Source: Allium sativum (taxonomy: Eukaryota; Streptophyta; Magnoliopsida; Asparagales; Amaryllidaceae). Taken from it: 64,000 bases of DNA. Of this stretch, positions 46,587-57,120 are shown in pieces. The stretch is taken from positions 755,667,603 through 755,731,602 of the forward strand of contig CM060922.1 in NCBI GenBank assembly GCA_030737875.1, read 5' to 3'. Below the pieces are notes generated by a model, which ran no database searches, was not told the origin of the DNA, and saw only the letters and a list, made by a program, of their open reading frames with translations. Position 1 is the stretch's first letter, and the number at the start of each line of letters is the position of its first letter. Made by a program: the position numbers and the translations under genes.

Positions 46587-47594
46587 GTGCAAGAAATTGC
46601 AAACATACGTCCATATGAATCAAAATTATTGGAAACAACCACGAAATCTCTTCAAGATCAAAGAAAGGAAAAGAACGTCAAACATTAAGAAAAAGAAAAC
46701 GTGAAGAACAACAAACAACAGTGGGATCGTTGGATCAAGAAGTCATTATGAGAACTTTGAATATTCATATTCAAGAAATTGAAGAAAAAAACAGAAAATT
46801 GAAAAAAGAATTGAAAAATGAAAGATTTTTTAGAAGGGAAGCAGAGAGAGATATACAATTTGAGACAATAACTGAAAGGCAAGAAAATAGGAATTGAAGA
46901 GATTCAACTTCGAAAATCTAATTTAGAAGAAACTAAAATTAATTCACCTCCTCCAGATATTGAAGAAGAAGAAGAAGAAAGAAATGAGAATTGGCATGCA
47001 GAGAATGAAAACCAAGACAATATTCATGTTGAGGAAGATGAACGTAAAGAAAAGGAAAATAATAGAAGTGCGGAAAAAGATTACACCTACAGATGAACCA
47101 AAAGTCACCAAAAACTTACCACTTGACTTCGCTCCACCAACCATTGACTTGTACATCACACAAATTATTGACGAGCTATAAACAAAAGCAACTCACTAAG
47201 AAGAAAGGGAAGAGCCAACAAAAGGTGAACCACCTTCATATGTAAAGAGATTAAAAGAGAGAAAAGGAAAAAAAAATCGTTTGATTATCCAACAATTTCG
47301 AGAGAAAAAAGGAAAGAAAACAAATGCTGCAAACGAAAAAAAGAGCTAAAAGCAGCCTAAAAAAGAATCAGAAAATGAAAAAAAAAAAAAAACAGAGCAA
47401 CAAGAAGAACAACAAAGTGCAAAATCAAAAGAAAACCAAGGGCAAAAACAAACTGCAGTTGAAATGCCAATAGTTATTTTGGAACCATCGCGGATAGATT
47501 TGAAACTGTTGCATTGCGAAAGTGTAAAATATCTGAATCAAGAACAACAAACTATGATTAAAAAATTCTTCTCTCTTGCAAAAGCAAATAATTT
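46587..47594 (+). pseudogene. Central coiled-coil/acidic exon of the Ulp1-type gene
   Basis: On the plus strand a Lys/Glu-rich helix-forming stretch (IEEKNRKLKKELKNERFFR, about 46780-46830) is followed by an acidic run (EEEEERNENW) and Lys-rich segments with poly-A tracts (47380-47392) that shift the frame. The exon ends with ILEPSRIDLKLLHCESVKYL and a perfect donor GTAAGT at 47595. Several frame changes and stops (46688, 46897, 47094, 47178) are visible. Confidence 0.5.
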
Positions 47595-47671
47595 GTAAGT
47601 ACACTATTTATTATAGATATTAGTAGGCATTTGTTCAGAAATTAATTCTAATTTTCCTTTGTACGAAACAG

Positions 47672-48225
47672 GGATCTTGCAAAAAAAAAAAAAAACGATG
47701 ACACAATTTTAGGCAGTTGTGTCATAACGAAAGACATGCTTGTTCATGTTCTAGAAGGAAACTTCACCGATGGATAGGTACCTTAGTTTATGTTAGATAT
47801 CTCATCTTAGTTGTCATTTATATTGAATTAGATTACAAACTAATACATGTATAAGCTGAAAATTGATATCATTTTGCTATTTATATTGAATAAGATTACA
47901 AATTGATACATATATAAGCTGAAAACTAATATCATTTTATTGTTTATATTGAATTAGATTACAAACTGATACTTAAATAAGTTGAAAACTGGTATCATTT
48001 TCCTGTGTAAATTGAATTAGCTTAAAAACTGATACATATATAAGCTCAAAACTGATATCATGTTGCTGTGTATATTTAACAAATAATAAACTAATATGTA
48101 CAACTACTCAAAACAGATACCATGTAGACCATATTAGATTATACTCATTGTTACATTTTGCAATATAATTTGTGTTCTTATTGATATATATGTATATATA
48201 TATATACATATACATATATATATGT

Positions 48226-48256
<31 letters not shown>

Positions 48257-49035
48257 CGGCTAATACAGATTATTGATTGGTTCACAAAATATTTTGCTTT
48301 AACCGAAAACAATTATGCAATGCTAACGATGGAACAGTAATTATGATTTCAGTTCACATGTGCACGGTATTTTTTTACAAATAATAAATAACAATAAAAA
48401 TATTATTTGTGACTAGAAAGCACAATTGACAAAATGGAAGCAGTTGGAGCAGCTCTTCCAGTTTTAGTGAAAGCGGTGAAAAATGAGTATACAGAGGTCA
48501 TTTTCTTCCCATTGCATTATCAAAGTCACTGGACGCTAATGACTTTAACATATGCAAATATGCAGTGGTCGCATTTTGACTCCAATCTACCTAGAATATC
48601 AAACGAAAACAATAATGATAGTTTGAAAGTTGCAATGAGATTGGTATGAAATAGCTCCCAAAAAAGAAACTATAAAATTGCTATAACTGCTAAATTTATA
48701 AAAATGAAGTCAATACTCATATATCTATATTTTTTTACAGAGAGTTGAAGTCGAGCAAATCCTACAACAATTATGGGAAAAAATAATGTTAAAAATATGC
48801 ATCTTAGTACATGTGAAATGCATCAAAAAGAATGTGCACGACAAGGTTATGACACGTAATTCTTTATCATATATTAATTTTGATATGCATCGTGCACGAG
48901 CATTGATACCACTAACAACTTAATTTCCTTCGTACATGCTCGACCGCGGGATTTATGTTATGATATTAGTAATATTATTAAATAGAAAAGAGATACCACT
49001 GAAGGCTGCCAAAAATAACATGTTTAAATGCAAAA
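47672..49035 (+). pseudogene. Ulp1/C48-type cysteine peptidase exons, catalytic Cys lost
   Basis: Exon 47672-47777 encodes VITKDMLVHVLEGNF, the start of plant Ulp1-like domains, and meets a stop at its end. Exon 48269-48332 (IIDWFTKYFALTENNYAML) continues it. Exon 48421-48643 holds EVIFFPLHYQSHWTLMTL with the catalytic His of H-W and, after the usual spacing, HFDSN with the catalytic Asp. Exon 48741-48857 ends with the ECARQGYDT stretch. In C48 peptidases the next motif is D-C-G; here, near 48942, it reads DRGIYVMILVILLN, TGC having become CGC. Without that Cys the peptidase would be inactive. Exon borders 48268, 48644 and 48740 have AG/GT signals. Confidence 0.65.
47785..48095. repeat. About 64-bp minisatellite in a Ulp1-gene intron
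   Basis: Four to five units containing ttacaaactgatacatatat, then aagctgaaaactgatatcat, then tttgctgtttatattgaatt. Each unit carries the aaactgata core found elsewhere between 44 and 61 kb. A ta/ca microsatellite follows (48182-48256). Confidence 0.85.
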
Positions 49036-49679
49036 CGCGTCTAGTATAAAATTTTGGCAAACAAATGTCAAATCTTCATATGGAGGAAAACTGATCAGAT
49101 TTGGTAGTTGAACTTGTTGGGCTGTTGCAAATGTAAATATGATGATATTAGTTTGGAAGCTACTTATTGTTAGGTTGTATATGATGTTAAATGCTGCAAA
49201 TGCTCAACATTTCTATGTGCTGTAAACTATTTTTTTATATTACATTACCTATGTTTTATGCTGTCAAAACATATAATATCATGTGTTGTAAACTGTTTTA
49301 TGGTTATGTCTATCAAACTGATATCTTTTTTTTTTCAAAACAGACACATGTCCCCATGAATACACACTTTTTTGTAAAAACTGATACCTATTTTAGCACA
49401 AAACCGATACCCACTTACTGCAAGTATAACCAAATATGAAAAAAAGTGAAAACTGATACTAGATTTGGTTCAAAACAGATACTCTATTGCTATAAACAAA
49501 AAAAAGTTGCAAAACTGCTACTAAATAAAAATAAAATCTAACGTACACCTATCACCAGATCAGACCAACATGAGAGAGTAGTCCGATTGAGGCAGAATAT
49601 GTTGCGGAGATTTACTTGCTTTGTATACAAAATTTATGAACAAAAATGATATCAATTTTAGTTCAAAACTTATACCTTA
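49036..49679. other. 3' flank of the Ulp1-type gene, scattered ACTGATAC motifs
   Basis: AT-rich sequence without a gene. From 49370 the words aaaactgatacc and aaaacagatacc recur every 30-60 bases, foreshadowing the organised array at 60232. Confidence 0.6.
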
Positions 49680-49824
49680 TTACCCGTTGATGGGCTTCTT
49701 TATGTACCTAGTTACAGGCTCCATTATGTACTTGGTTAAGGGTTAGATTATGTGACTGACTATGTGTTCGATTATGGACTCGGTTATGTGCTTGGTTATA
49801 TGCTCGGTTATGGGCTTGGCTATA
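49680..49824. repeat. 12-bp satellite, left part (interrupted by element D)
   Basis: Units of the ggttatgggctc type (ggttatgtgctt, ggttatatgctc, gattatggactc). The array stops at element D's LTR and continues at 59894. The segment tatgtacttggttaagggtt (from 49716) recurs at 63932. Confidence 0.9.
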
Positions 49825-52256
49825 TGTGACGGCCCGCCCTGCACCAGCCGCCATTTCTCCGAAATGCACTGTGCCAATGTCCAACTAGGATGAGACTGTC
49901 GTCAAAAGAAAAGGGTTTTGAAATGATGAATCATCAAGAACCTGTAATATATCTCACATCACATGGAGTAAAATATAATAATAACATAACTTGACATAAA
50001 ACAGGCGAGACAGTGCATAAGATGAAAACTAAACCATCATAGTAGGAGAATCCAATGTACAACTTACGATCCAAACCATTATTACAACTTCAAAATACTA
50101 TCTCTAAAGCAAAATAGAAAAGGTACACTACTAATGCCCAAAGTGGTGACCATCAACAACACAGAGAGAATATATGTAAATAGTATGTTGAAGCCTCCTA
50201 CTCATCTCCGGACAGCTACTCGTGCATAACCATCCAACCTGTCTAACTCTAGTCTTCTCGTTTAGGAGCACCCAGAGTAAAAAGAAGAGATATAAAACTC
50301 TGGGTCAGACAAAAGTCTGGTATGAGCGATAGCAGCAAAACAAAACAATAACAGGTATAAATAATCATACCTGAACCTGGACCTGCAACCAAAGAGTTAG
50401 CACAACAAGATGTACGATACTCTAAGGTAACACTAGCATAAGGTGTAAAATGGAAGTGTGCATGTCATCGTGATAGCAAACATCAAACATAGCAATCATC
50501 CTCACATCTCTCACACAGTGCGTAAAGCATACGATATCCACCATTTTGATCACCAAATCCTTTGCTACGACCACTTGCCCTTGGAAGTCTTAATGACCCC
50601 ATTGCGCTGGTCAATAGCAACTAACCTTTTGCTATGATCACTTTGCCCTTGGGAGTCCTAATGGTCCCATTGCACTGATCCATTGCCATGCTATGATCAT
50701 TTTTCCCTTGGGTGTCTTAATGACCCCATTGCGCTGATCCATAGCCACCAATACGTCTTTCCGTGGTGAACCAAAGCTATAGATAACGATAAACCCTTCG
50801 CACATGTCCCGCAGCAAATCTCAACTCATAAGGTTAACTCGTTGGATCCCATCTGGATCCTGAGTCATAACCTCCCATTTGGACTTCCTTTGCATCTTGG
50901 GTTTTGGTCTCCCCCAGTTTGGTTTGGTCTCCTTTCTGTTTGACGTAGTCTATTTGTGATGAGCATCTAGGTCATGATGCTCCACCTCGGTTCGGGAATC
51001 TCCATCCAGTGCGGCTCAATGATGCCGGTTCGTGACGAGCAGGCGGCTCATGGGTGCATCGTCTGGTCTGGTTCGTGATGCATCGGTTCGTGGGTGCTTC
51101 ACGATTCTGGTCTCCTTCAGTTCGTGACATTGGTTCGTGAAGGGGTGTGCTCCACGAGTGGTGCAGGCGGTTCATGTTCTTCATTCGCGAGCTGGGTCGG
51201 ATCGTGGTACCTTGGTCACGAACCGAGGTCTTGTACTATTTCCTGCAACTTTTCAGTAAGCTATTTACGCCGCACGATGGCGTTTTCGATCGCTCTAACT
51301 TTACTAAGCAACCATAAAACATTCCAAACAGTAGTAATAACATGTAAGATCAACCATAAACACGAAAACAACAATTTAACATGTTAATATGGATCAAGCA
51401 TACCCAAAACCATGATTTCCCCCTTAATCCCCTTAATCATGTTTTAACTATATGATTAGCAAACTTAATCCAAATTAACCCAAATTTCTAACAGAGGCAT
51501 AAAATAATATTTCAGATTTTCTACATATTTTTCCGAGTCATAATTTCGCTAATTATCACTAATCCCCCCTAATTAGCCGTAATTAGTGAATAAAAGTGCT
51601 AATCACTCACCTTAGCCACAAATAAATCTCAGATTTGAAAATATCTCTGATTAGGTTCGAATCCCAATGCAATACAGCAGCTGTACCTCCAATTTGATGT
51701 TAATTTGCCTTGATTTGATGTTGACTAGTTTAATATTAGATTAGAAAGTGATTAGTAGATAGTTTTGAAGGTGGAGGCCATTACTAGGTTTGAAGGCGGC
51801 TAAGAAAATGAATTGAGATGGTTTCCTAACTCATTTCAGCCTCCCCATAACCCTAATCCCGAAATGGGTTATGGGCTCATCCACTAATTACCCTATTAAT
51901 CCTGCTTTATCAGTTTTTCACCTTCCAAACCTTGTTTCAACATTATCTCCCAAACGGTAAGTCTGTTTGACTAACGTGACCACTCTACGAAAAAATAAAC
52001 CATCATCCGAATCCAATGGAAGTGGTTTCAGGTCAAAACTCCTTACCAATCAAAAGTTATAGGTGAAACAAGATTCACTAGGGGTAAAATAGTCATTTAA
52101 AATTCGGCAAAACATTCATTTAAAATTCGGCAAAAATCGTGAACATGGGAAGTGACCCCAATAGTCATTTCCCAAAGTTACACAATCATGCGACTTCGTA
52201 TGTTAATGAAATAAATATTCTACGATTCTTTGATGCATAGAATGTGGGTCGTTACA
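49825..52256 (-). mobile_element. 3' LTR of element D
   Basis: Plus reading tgtgacggcccgccctgcac to gtgggtcgttaca, 2432 bases. On the minus strand the purine tract AAGGTGGGGAGAG (52257-52269) abuts its start. In place of the CT-rich minisatellite of element B it has variable ggttcgtgatgcatcggttc-type sequence (50930-51220), so B and D are different LTR subfamilies. Confidence 0.93.
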
Positions 52257-52439
52257 CTCTCCCCACCTTAAGAAATTCCCTCCCCCTTCCCCTCCGAAAT
52301 TCCTTAACCAAAACATACAACGGTGGCCCACATGCCCATCAGCCATTTACAAACAATCAAACATACATAACAACACAACAAGCCTATCCTAGCTTGTAGT
52401 TACTAACAACGGAATAACTATGTCATGATTAGAACCTTA

Positions 52440-53964
52440 CTAGACAAAGAGTTCTGGATATGACTTCCTTATGTTTTCCTCGTTTTCCGAAGTACAGTCA
52501 TTCTCATTATCGCCCACTGGACCTTAACCAGTTCCATCGTCTTCCTTCGAAGTTGCTTCGTATCATGTACGACAATACGAATCATTTTGTGGCTCCCAAC
52601 TTCCTCAGATTCCACTTCAATATCATCCAACTGATCTGCTAAAATAGTCATATCAGAATCGTGCACGAACTTCCTTAAATGGGAAACATGCCCGCCATCT
52701 TTTCTGGTAATCCAACTTTATACGCTGAATCCCCCACTTGCTGGAGAACTGGAAATGGACCAACAAACCTTAGCGCCAACTTACCTCTTCTACCAAATCG
52801 AATTACATTCTTTAACAGAGAAATCTTGACGAGTACCAAGTCGCCAATGGAGAATTTCAATTCTCTTCGTCTTTTATCAGCATAACTCTTCTGCCTATCT
52901 TGGGCAGCTTTCATTTGTTGTTGAATAACCTTGATCTTATCTGATGTTTCTCTTGTTATATCTGGTCCAAGCATAAATTTCTCACCGGTTTCCAACCAAC
53001 ATGATGGTGAGTTGCACGGTCTTCCATACAAAGCTTCAAATGGAGCCATACGAATACTGGACTGATAATTATTATTATATGCGAACTCAACCAAATGTAA
53101 ATGGTCATCCCATGATCTTCTAAAGTACAATATACAAGCCCTTAAGAGATCCTCTAATACACGGTTCACTCCCTCTGTTTGACCATCAGTTTGAGGATGA
53201 TATGCGGTACTGAGATGTAATTCTGATCCTAAAGCCTCCTGTAAGCTCTTCCAAAACCCACTAGTAAATAGTGGATCCCGGTCACTCACAATACCTTTAG
53301 GTACTCCATGAAATCTAACTACCCACTTCATATACAGTTCTGCTAACTTAGCTACCGTTCTATTCGACTTGACGGGTATAAACCTTGCATTTTTGGTCAA
53401 TCGATCCGCAATCACCCAAATGTTATCATGGCCTGATCTAGTCCTTGGTAAACCATCTATAAAATCCATTGAGACTTGTTCCCACTTCCATTCGGGAATT
53501 CCCAATAGTTGTAACAAACCACTAGGCTTCTTTTGACAGTTCATGCACTTGGATATAAACTTCCCAACATCTCTCTTCATGCCTTCCCTGTAGTAGGTCT
53601 GTTTCATGTCTCAGTGCATTTTGTTACCACCGGGGTATACAGTCAGTTTCGAGTGATGACATTCTCTAAGCACTTCACCTCTTAATCCATTAACGTTGGG
53701 TACAACTAGTCTCCCATTCTTTCGAAGCTATCCTTCTCTATCAAGTCCATACTTGTTCATCTCCTCACTGTCGATACCCATCTCTATCTTGGAGATGATT
53801 TCCAATAGGTTAGGATAGTCCCTCTGACTGGAACTGATCCGCTCAATAAAAGTGGGTCTGATCGTCAAACTTGCTAACATCTCTGGGTCCAATTTGCACT
53901 TAGGTCTAAAATCATATCCTGCGATATACTCCAGTTGCTTCCATTCCAGAAACATAGCCCCCAA
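52440..53964 (-). pseudogene. Element D integrase and chromodomain-like end
   Basis: A long open frame (53607-52675) covers the zinc domain end (FISKCMNCQKK, seven residues shorter than in B), and a core with all three acidic positions in place: [28 protein letters not shown] and YHPQTDGQTEGVNRV. It continues through the C-terminal domain to VGLPEKMAG. There a deletion of about 20 bases, relative to element B, removes the HNVFHVSH-type motif and shifts the frame. The end (52666-52469) has DDIEVESEEVGS and LVKVQW of the chromodomain-like tail. The zinc-domain His pair (53650-53690) lies beyond a stop. This is the best preserved integrase core in the window. Confidence 0.92.
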
Positions 53965-55223
53965 ACTGGCATGTCTCCTATCAATGCATCAGTTACCGCA
54001 TTGCCTTTCCCGGGTGTGTATGCGATATTAAAATCATATGAAGCCAAGAACTCTAACCATCTCTGCTGACAAAGATTTAAATCCTTTTGAGAGAAAAGAT
54101 ACTTTAATGACTTATGATCGGTACACAACTCGAATCTTTCTCCTAAGAGATAGTGTCATCACGTCTTCAACGTGAACACGATCGCTGCTAATTCCAAATC
54201 ATGGGTAGGATGTCTTTTCTCATGCGGTTTCTGTTGCCGACTGACATAAGCTACAACCCTACCTCGTTGCATCAGTACAACACCTATTCCGTTACCATAG
54301 GCATCCGTGTATACGATCATCTCTTCGTTCCCTTTAGGAATAACTAACACTGGCGCACATGTTAACTTCTCCTTTCGGCTCTTAAATGCGTTCTCACACC
54401 TTTCATCCCAAATCAAAGCTTGATTCTTCTTGGTCAACCGAGTTAACGGTGCTGCTATCTTGGAGAAGTCTTGGATAAACTTACGATAGTATCCAGCTAA
54501 CCCCAAGAAACTTCTCACGTCTGTTGCATTATTGGGAATAGACCAATCTTGCACTATAGCCACCTTCGCATGGTCCACGGCAATACCATTTTTGAAATAA
54601 CATGGCCCACGAATCTCACTTCTCTCCTCCAGAAGTGACACTTAGATAATTTTGCTTTCAATTGGTGTTTCCTCAACACCACCATCACTGTCCTCAAATG
54701 TTCCTTGTGTTCTTCCTCTGTCCTCGAGTAAACCAAGATATCATCCACGAACACAAGAACAAACTTATTTAATTGATCCTTGAATACCCTATTCATAAGA
54801 TCCACAAAATATGCTGGTGCATTGGTCAACCCTAATGGCATGACCAACCACTCATAGAAACTCCAGACGGCGACCGAAATGTCGTTTTAGGTATACTCTC
54901 AACTGCTACTCGGAGCTGATGAAAACCTGTCGTGAGATCCAACCGCGAAAACACTCTTGCTCCATTTAGTTGATCAAACAAATCATCTATCCGTGGAAGA
55001 GGATACTTAGTCTTCCTAATCACCTTGTTCAACTCATGGTAGTCTACACATAAGCGAAGGGAACCATCGGCCTTGGTAGCAAATACAACTGGTGCTCCCC
55101 ACTCTGAAACACTCCTTCGGATAAATCCCTACTTCAAAAGATCGCCCACTTTCACCTCGAGCTCTCGCTACTCCCTTGGCGTCGTACGACGAAGAGGCAT
55201 GACTATAAGCCTGGCATCTTTCA
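53965..55223 (-). pseudogene. Element D reverse transcriptase and RNase H, broken
   Basis: RT is recognisable from 55200. Open pieces are 55032-54832 ([20 protein letters not shown]) and 54847-54554 ([20 protein letters not shown] and the complete catalytic box [13 protein letters not shown]). They overlap out of frame at a one-base change. 54641-54159 continues with [18 protein letters not shown] and RNase H VYTDAYGNGIGVVL and [14 protein letters not shown]. The RNase H end is in 54128-53990 ([12 protein letters not shown]). Catalytic acids are present, but three or more frameshifts break the chain. Confidence 0.92.
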
Positions 55224-55849
55224 CTAAATCAATCCGAAACTCGATCTCTCGGTGTGGTGGAAGGTGACTTCCACGAAGATGTCCGGATACTTGCTAGCAA
55301 TAGGTACATCTGACAACTCATCATGCAGGATGTCGAGGGAATTTAGAAAACTAGCCATCACCTCATCACTAGGTAGGCAACCAAATAGTACCCCCTGCCC
55401 ATCATCCGCTCTAATAGTCACCGAAGACCCCTCACAATCCACCACCACCCCATACCTTTGGAGCCAATCAACTCCCAAAATAATGCCAAATCCAGTAAAG
55501 CCCAAAACAAAGCAATCACAAGCAAACATACATCCATGACCCGACAAGACCAAATTATGACAATCATATCAAGGCTAGTCGAACCACCGATCGGGTTCAT
55601 TACAACTAAAGGTCCATCGACTATCTCCTGATCTAATTCTAACCTATCTACCAGGTCACTAGATATGAAGGAATGGGAAGCCCCGGTATCAAACAATACT
55701 CGAATATGAACATCATAAATAGAAAGCATACCTTGGATAACGACACCCTTTCCTTTCTCCACCGCAGTTGGGGCATTCGACAAAGAAGGAACAACGTTGA
55801 TAACATATGCTTTCACGATCTACTTCTCTTTAGGAGGTTGTGGGCATTT
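55224..55849 (-). pseudogene. Element D protease, frameshifted
   Basis: The active-site motif is intact (VLFDTGASHSFISSDLVDRL) in 55816-55418. A one-base loss near 55560 shifts the frame, and the C-terminal half follows in 55553-55224 (GIILGVDWLQRYGVVVDCEG). It ends with YPDIFVEV, the usual linker to RT. Confidence 0.9.
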
Positions 55850-56902
55850 ATCCTTATGATGTCCCACTTGGTCGCAATTGAAGCACTTCCTGTCTGCTGG
55901 CTTTGCTCGACAATCTTTGGCATAGTGGCCCTTTTACCGTAGATATAACACTCAATATTTTTCTTATTCTTCTTCTGACCATCCTTAGCTTGGTTCTGTT
56001 TCCTCTTATTCTACGAATTATTCTTGCCTCCATCGCTTGCCTGCGGCTTTGGCTCCCCTGCAGATGTAATAGCAATCTCGGCCTTTGACTTAGGGTAAAG
56101 GCTCTCCGACCTCAATGCATTTGCCGCTATAGATTCGAAAGTCTCATCGATGTGGTTTATAAGTCTTTCCAGGTTCTTACGCGTTACTCACCCGTCCGCC
56201 ATTGGAAACACCACTTCCCGTCCGACTTGCATGTGTTAAGCATGCCGCTAGCATTCATCCTGAGCCAAGATCGAACTCTCCAAGTACTCATCTAGGCCAG
56301 TTATGAACTTCTTGTTCTTCTTCTCGGCAGTATCGATAAGAGATAATCCATACTTCGATAAAGTATCAAACTCAGCAATATATTCCGAGATTGCCTTACC
56401 ATTCTGCTTAAGCTCTAAGAATTTCCTAAACAATTCTAATTTCTGAGCAGCTAGGATAAACTTGTCACCAAAGCGAGTCTTAAACTGATTCCAAGTAACT
56501 TGATCCTCAGGAGTAGCTACTTTAATAGAATTCCACCAATTCATTGCCTGTCCTTGAAGCTGACGCGATGCTAGCTCTCTCTTCATTGCATTATCGATCC
56601 CCAAATCCTAGAAGATGCGCTCCCAACTATCTAGCCAATATTGAACCACCATAGCCGATTCTGTTCCATGGAACGACTTCCTACCAAGACTAGTATAATC
56701 CTTACTAAGCTTGGCGAAATCGGCTCTATGCGCCTGCACCACTGCTAACCGTCACCGCTGAACCACCACTATTAGCAGCATTAGGAACTGCTCCTTGAGC
56801 ATCCCTAAGCATCTCTCGCATGAAGGCAGCAAACATCATCCTCATATCAGGGACAATTCTATCATTGGCCCCTAAACCCGCACTCTTCGTATATCGGCTC
56901 AT
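55850..56902 (-). pseudogene. Element D gag, interrupted by plastid rRNA-gene fragment
   Basis: The start ATG at 56902 gives MSRYTKSAGLGAND, then MFAAFMREMLRDAQGAVPNA as in element B. A stop lies near 56735. The core is open at 56604-56282 (LQGQAMNWWNSIKVATPEDQ, FRKFLELKQNGKAISEY) until the reading enters the insert at 56281 and stops. Beyond the insert, a Lys-rich stretch and two zinc knuckles remain. The first is degraded (CYIYGKRATM); the second is complete (CFNCDQVGHHKDKC, about 55890-55850). Confidence 0.9.
56171..56281 (-). rRNA. rrn16: Plastid 16S rRNA gene 5' fragment inserted in gag (nuclear plastid DNA)
   Basis: The minus strand begins GGAGAGTTCGATCTTGGCTC and continues through AACACATGCAAGTCGGACGG and GGACGGGTGAGTAACGCGTA. 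This is the universally conserved start of bacterial-type 16S rRNA, in the version with the short spacing GGGAAGTGGTGTTTCC known from plant plastids. Sequence before and after is ordinary gag, and in element B the same place reads continuously (ctttccctcaagtactc). Differences from the remembered plastid sequence are C-to-T or G-to-A changes (GATCCTGG to GATCTTGG, ACGCTGGC to ATGCTAGC, CCAGTGG to CCAATGG). It is not a functional rRNA gene. Confidence 0.93.
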
Positions 56903-56985
56903 CGTTCATTCTGTAAAGAGCAAACGATTAACCATTTCCATAGTGGTGCTAGTGCAATGCGTCTTCATCCTTAGATATACTAATA

Positions 56986-57020
<35 letters not shown>

Positions 57021-57120
57021 AAAACCAAAATATCACAAATAGGCGCTCTCATATACATATACTATCTCTCCCTAATGTATTCCCCTAGGTTAACTACGCA
57101 ACCTAGGCTCTGATGCCAAG
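56903..57120 (-). other. Element D leader, TA run and primer binding site
   Basis: The leader contains a ta microsatellite (56989-57018). The primer site, minus strand CTTGGCATCAGAGCCTAGG (57102-57120), fits initiator Met tRNA with one change (GGTATC to GGCATC). It is uninterrupted here, unlike in element B. Confidence 0.88.

Noticed and set aside
56171..56281. Genuine bacterial or nuclear rRNA gene
   Set aside because: Only the first roughly 110 bases of 16S are present, embedded in gag, with plastid-type sequence and decay changes.
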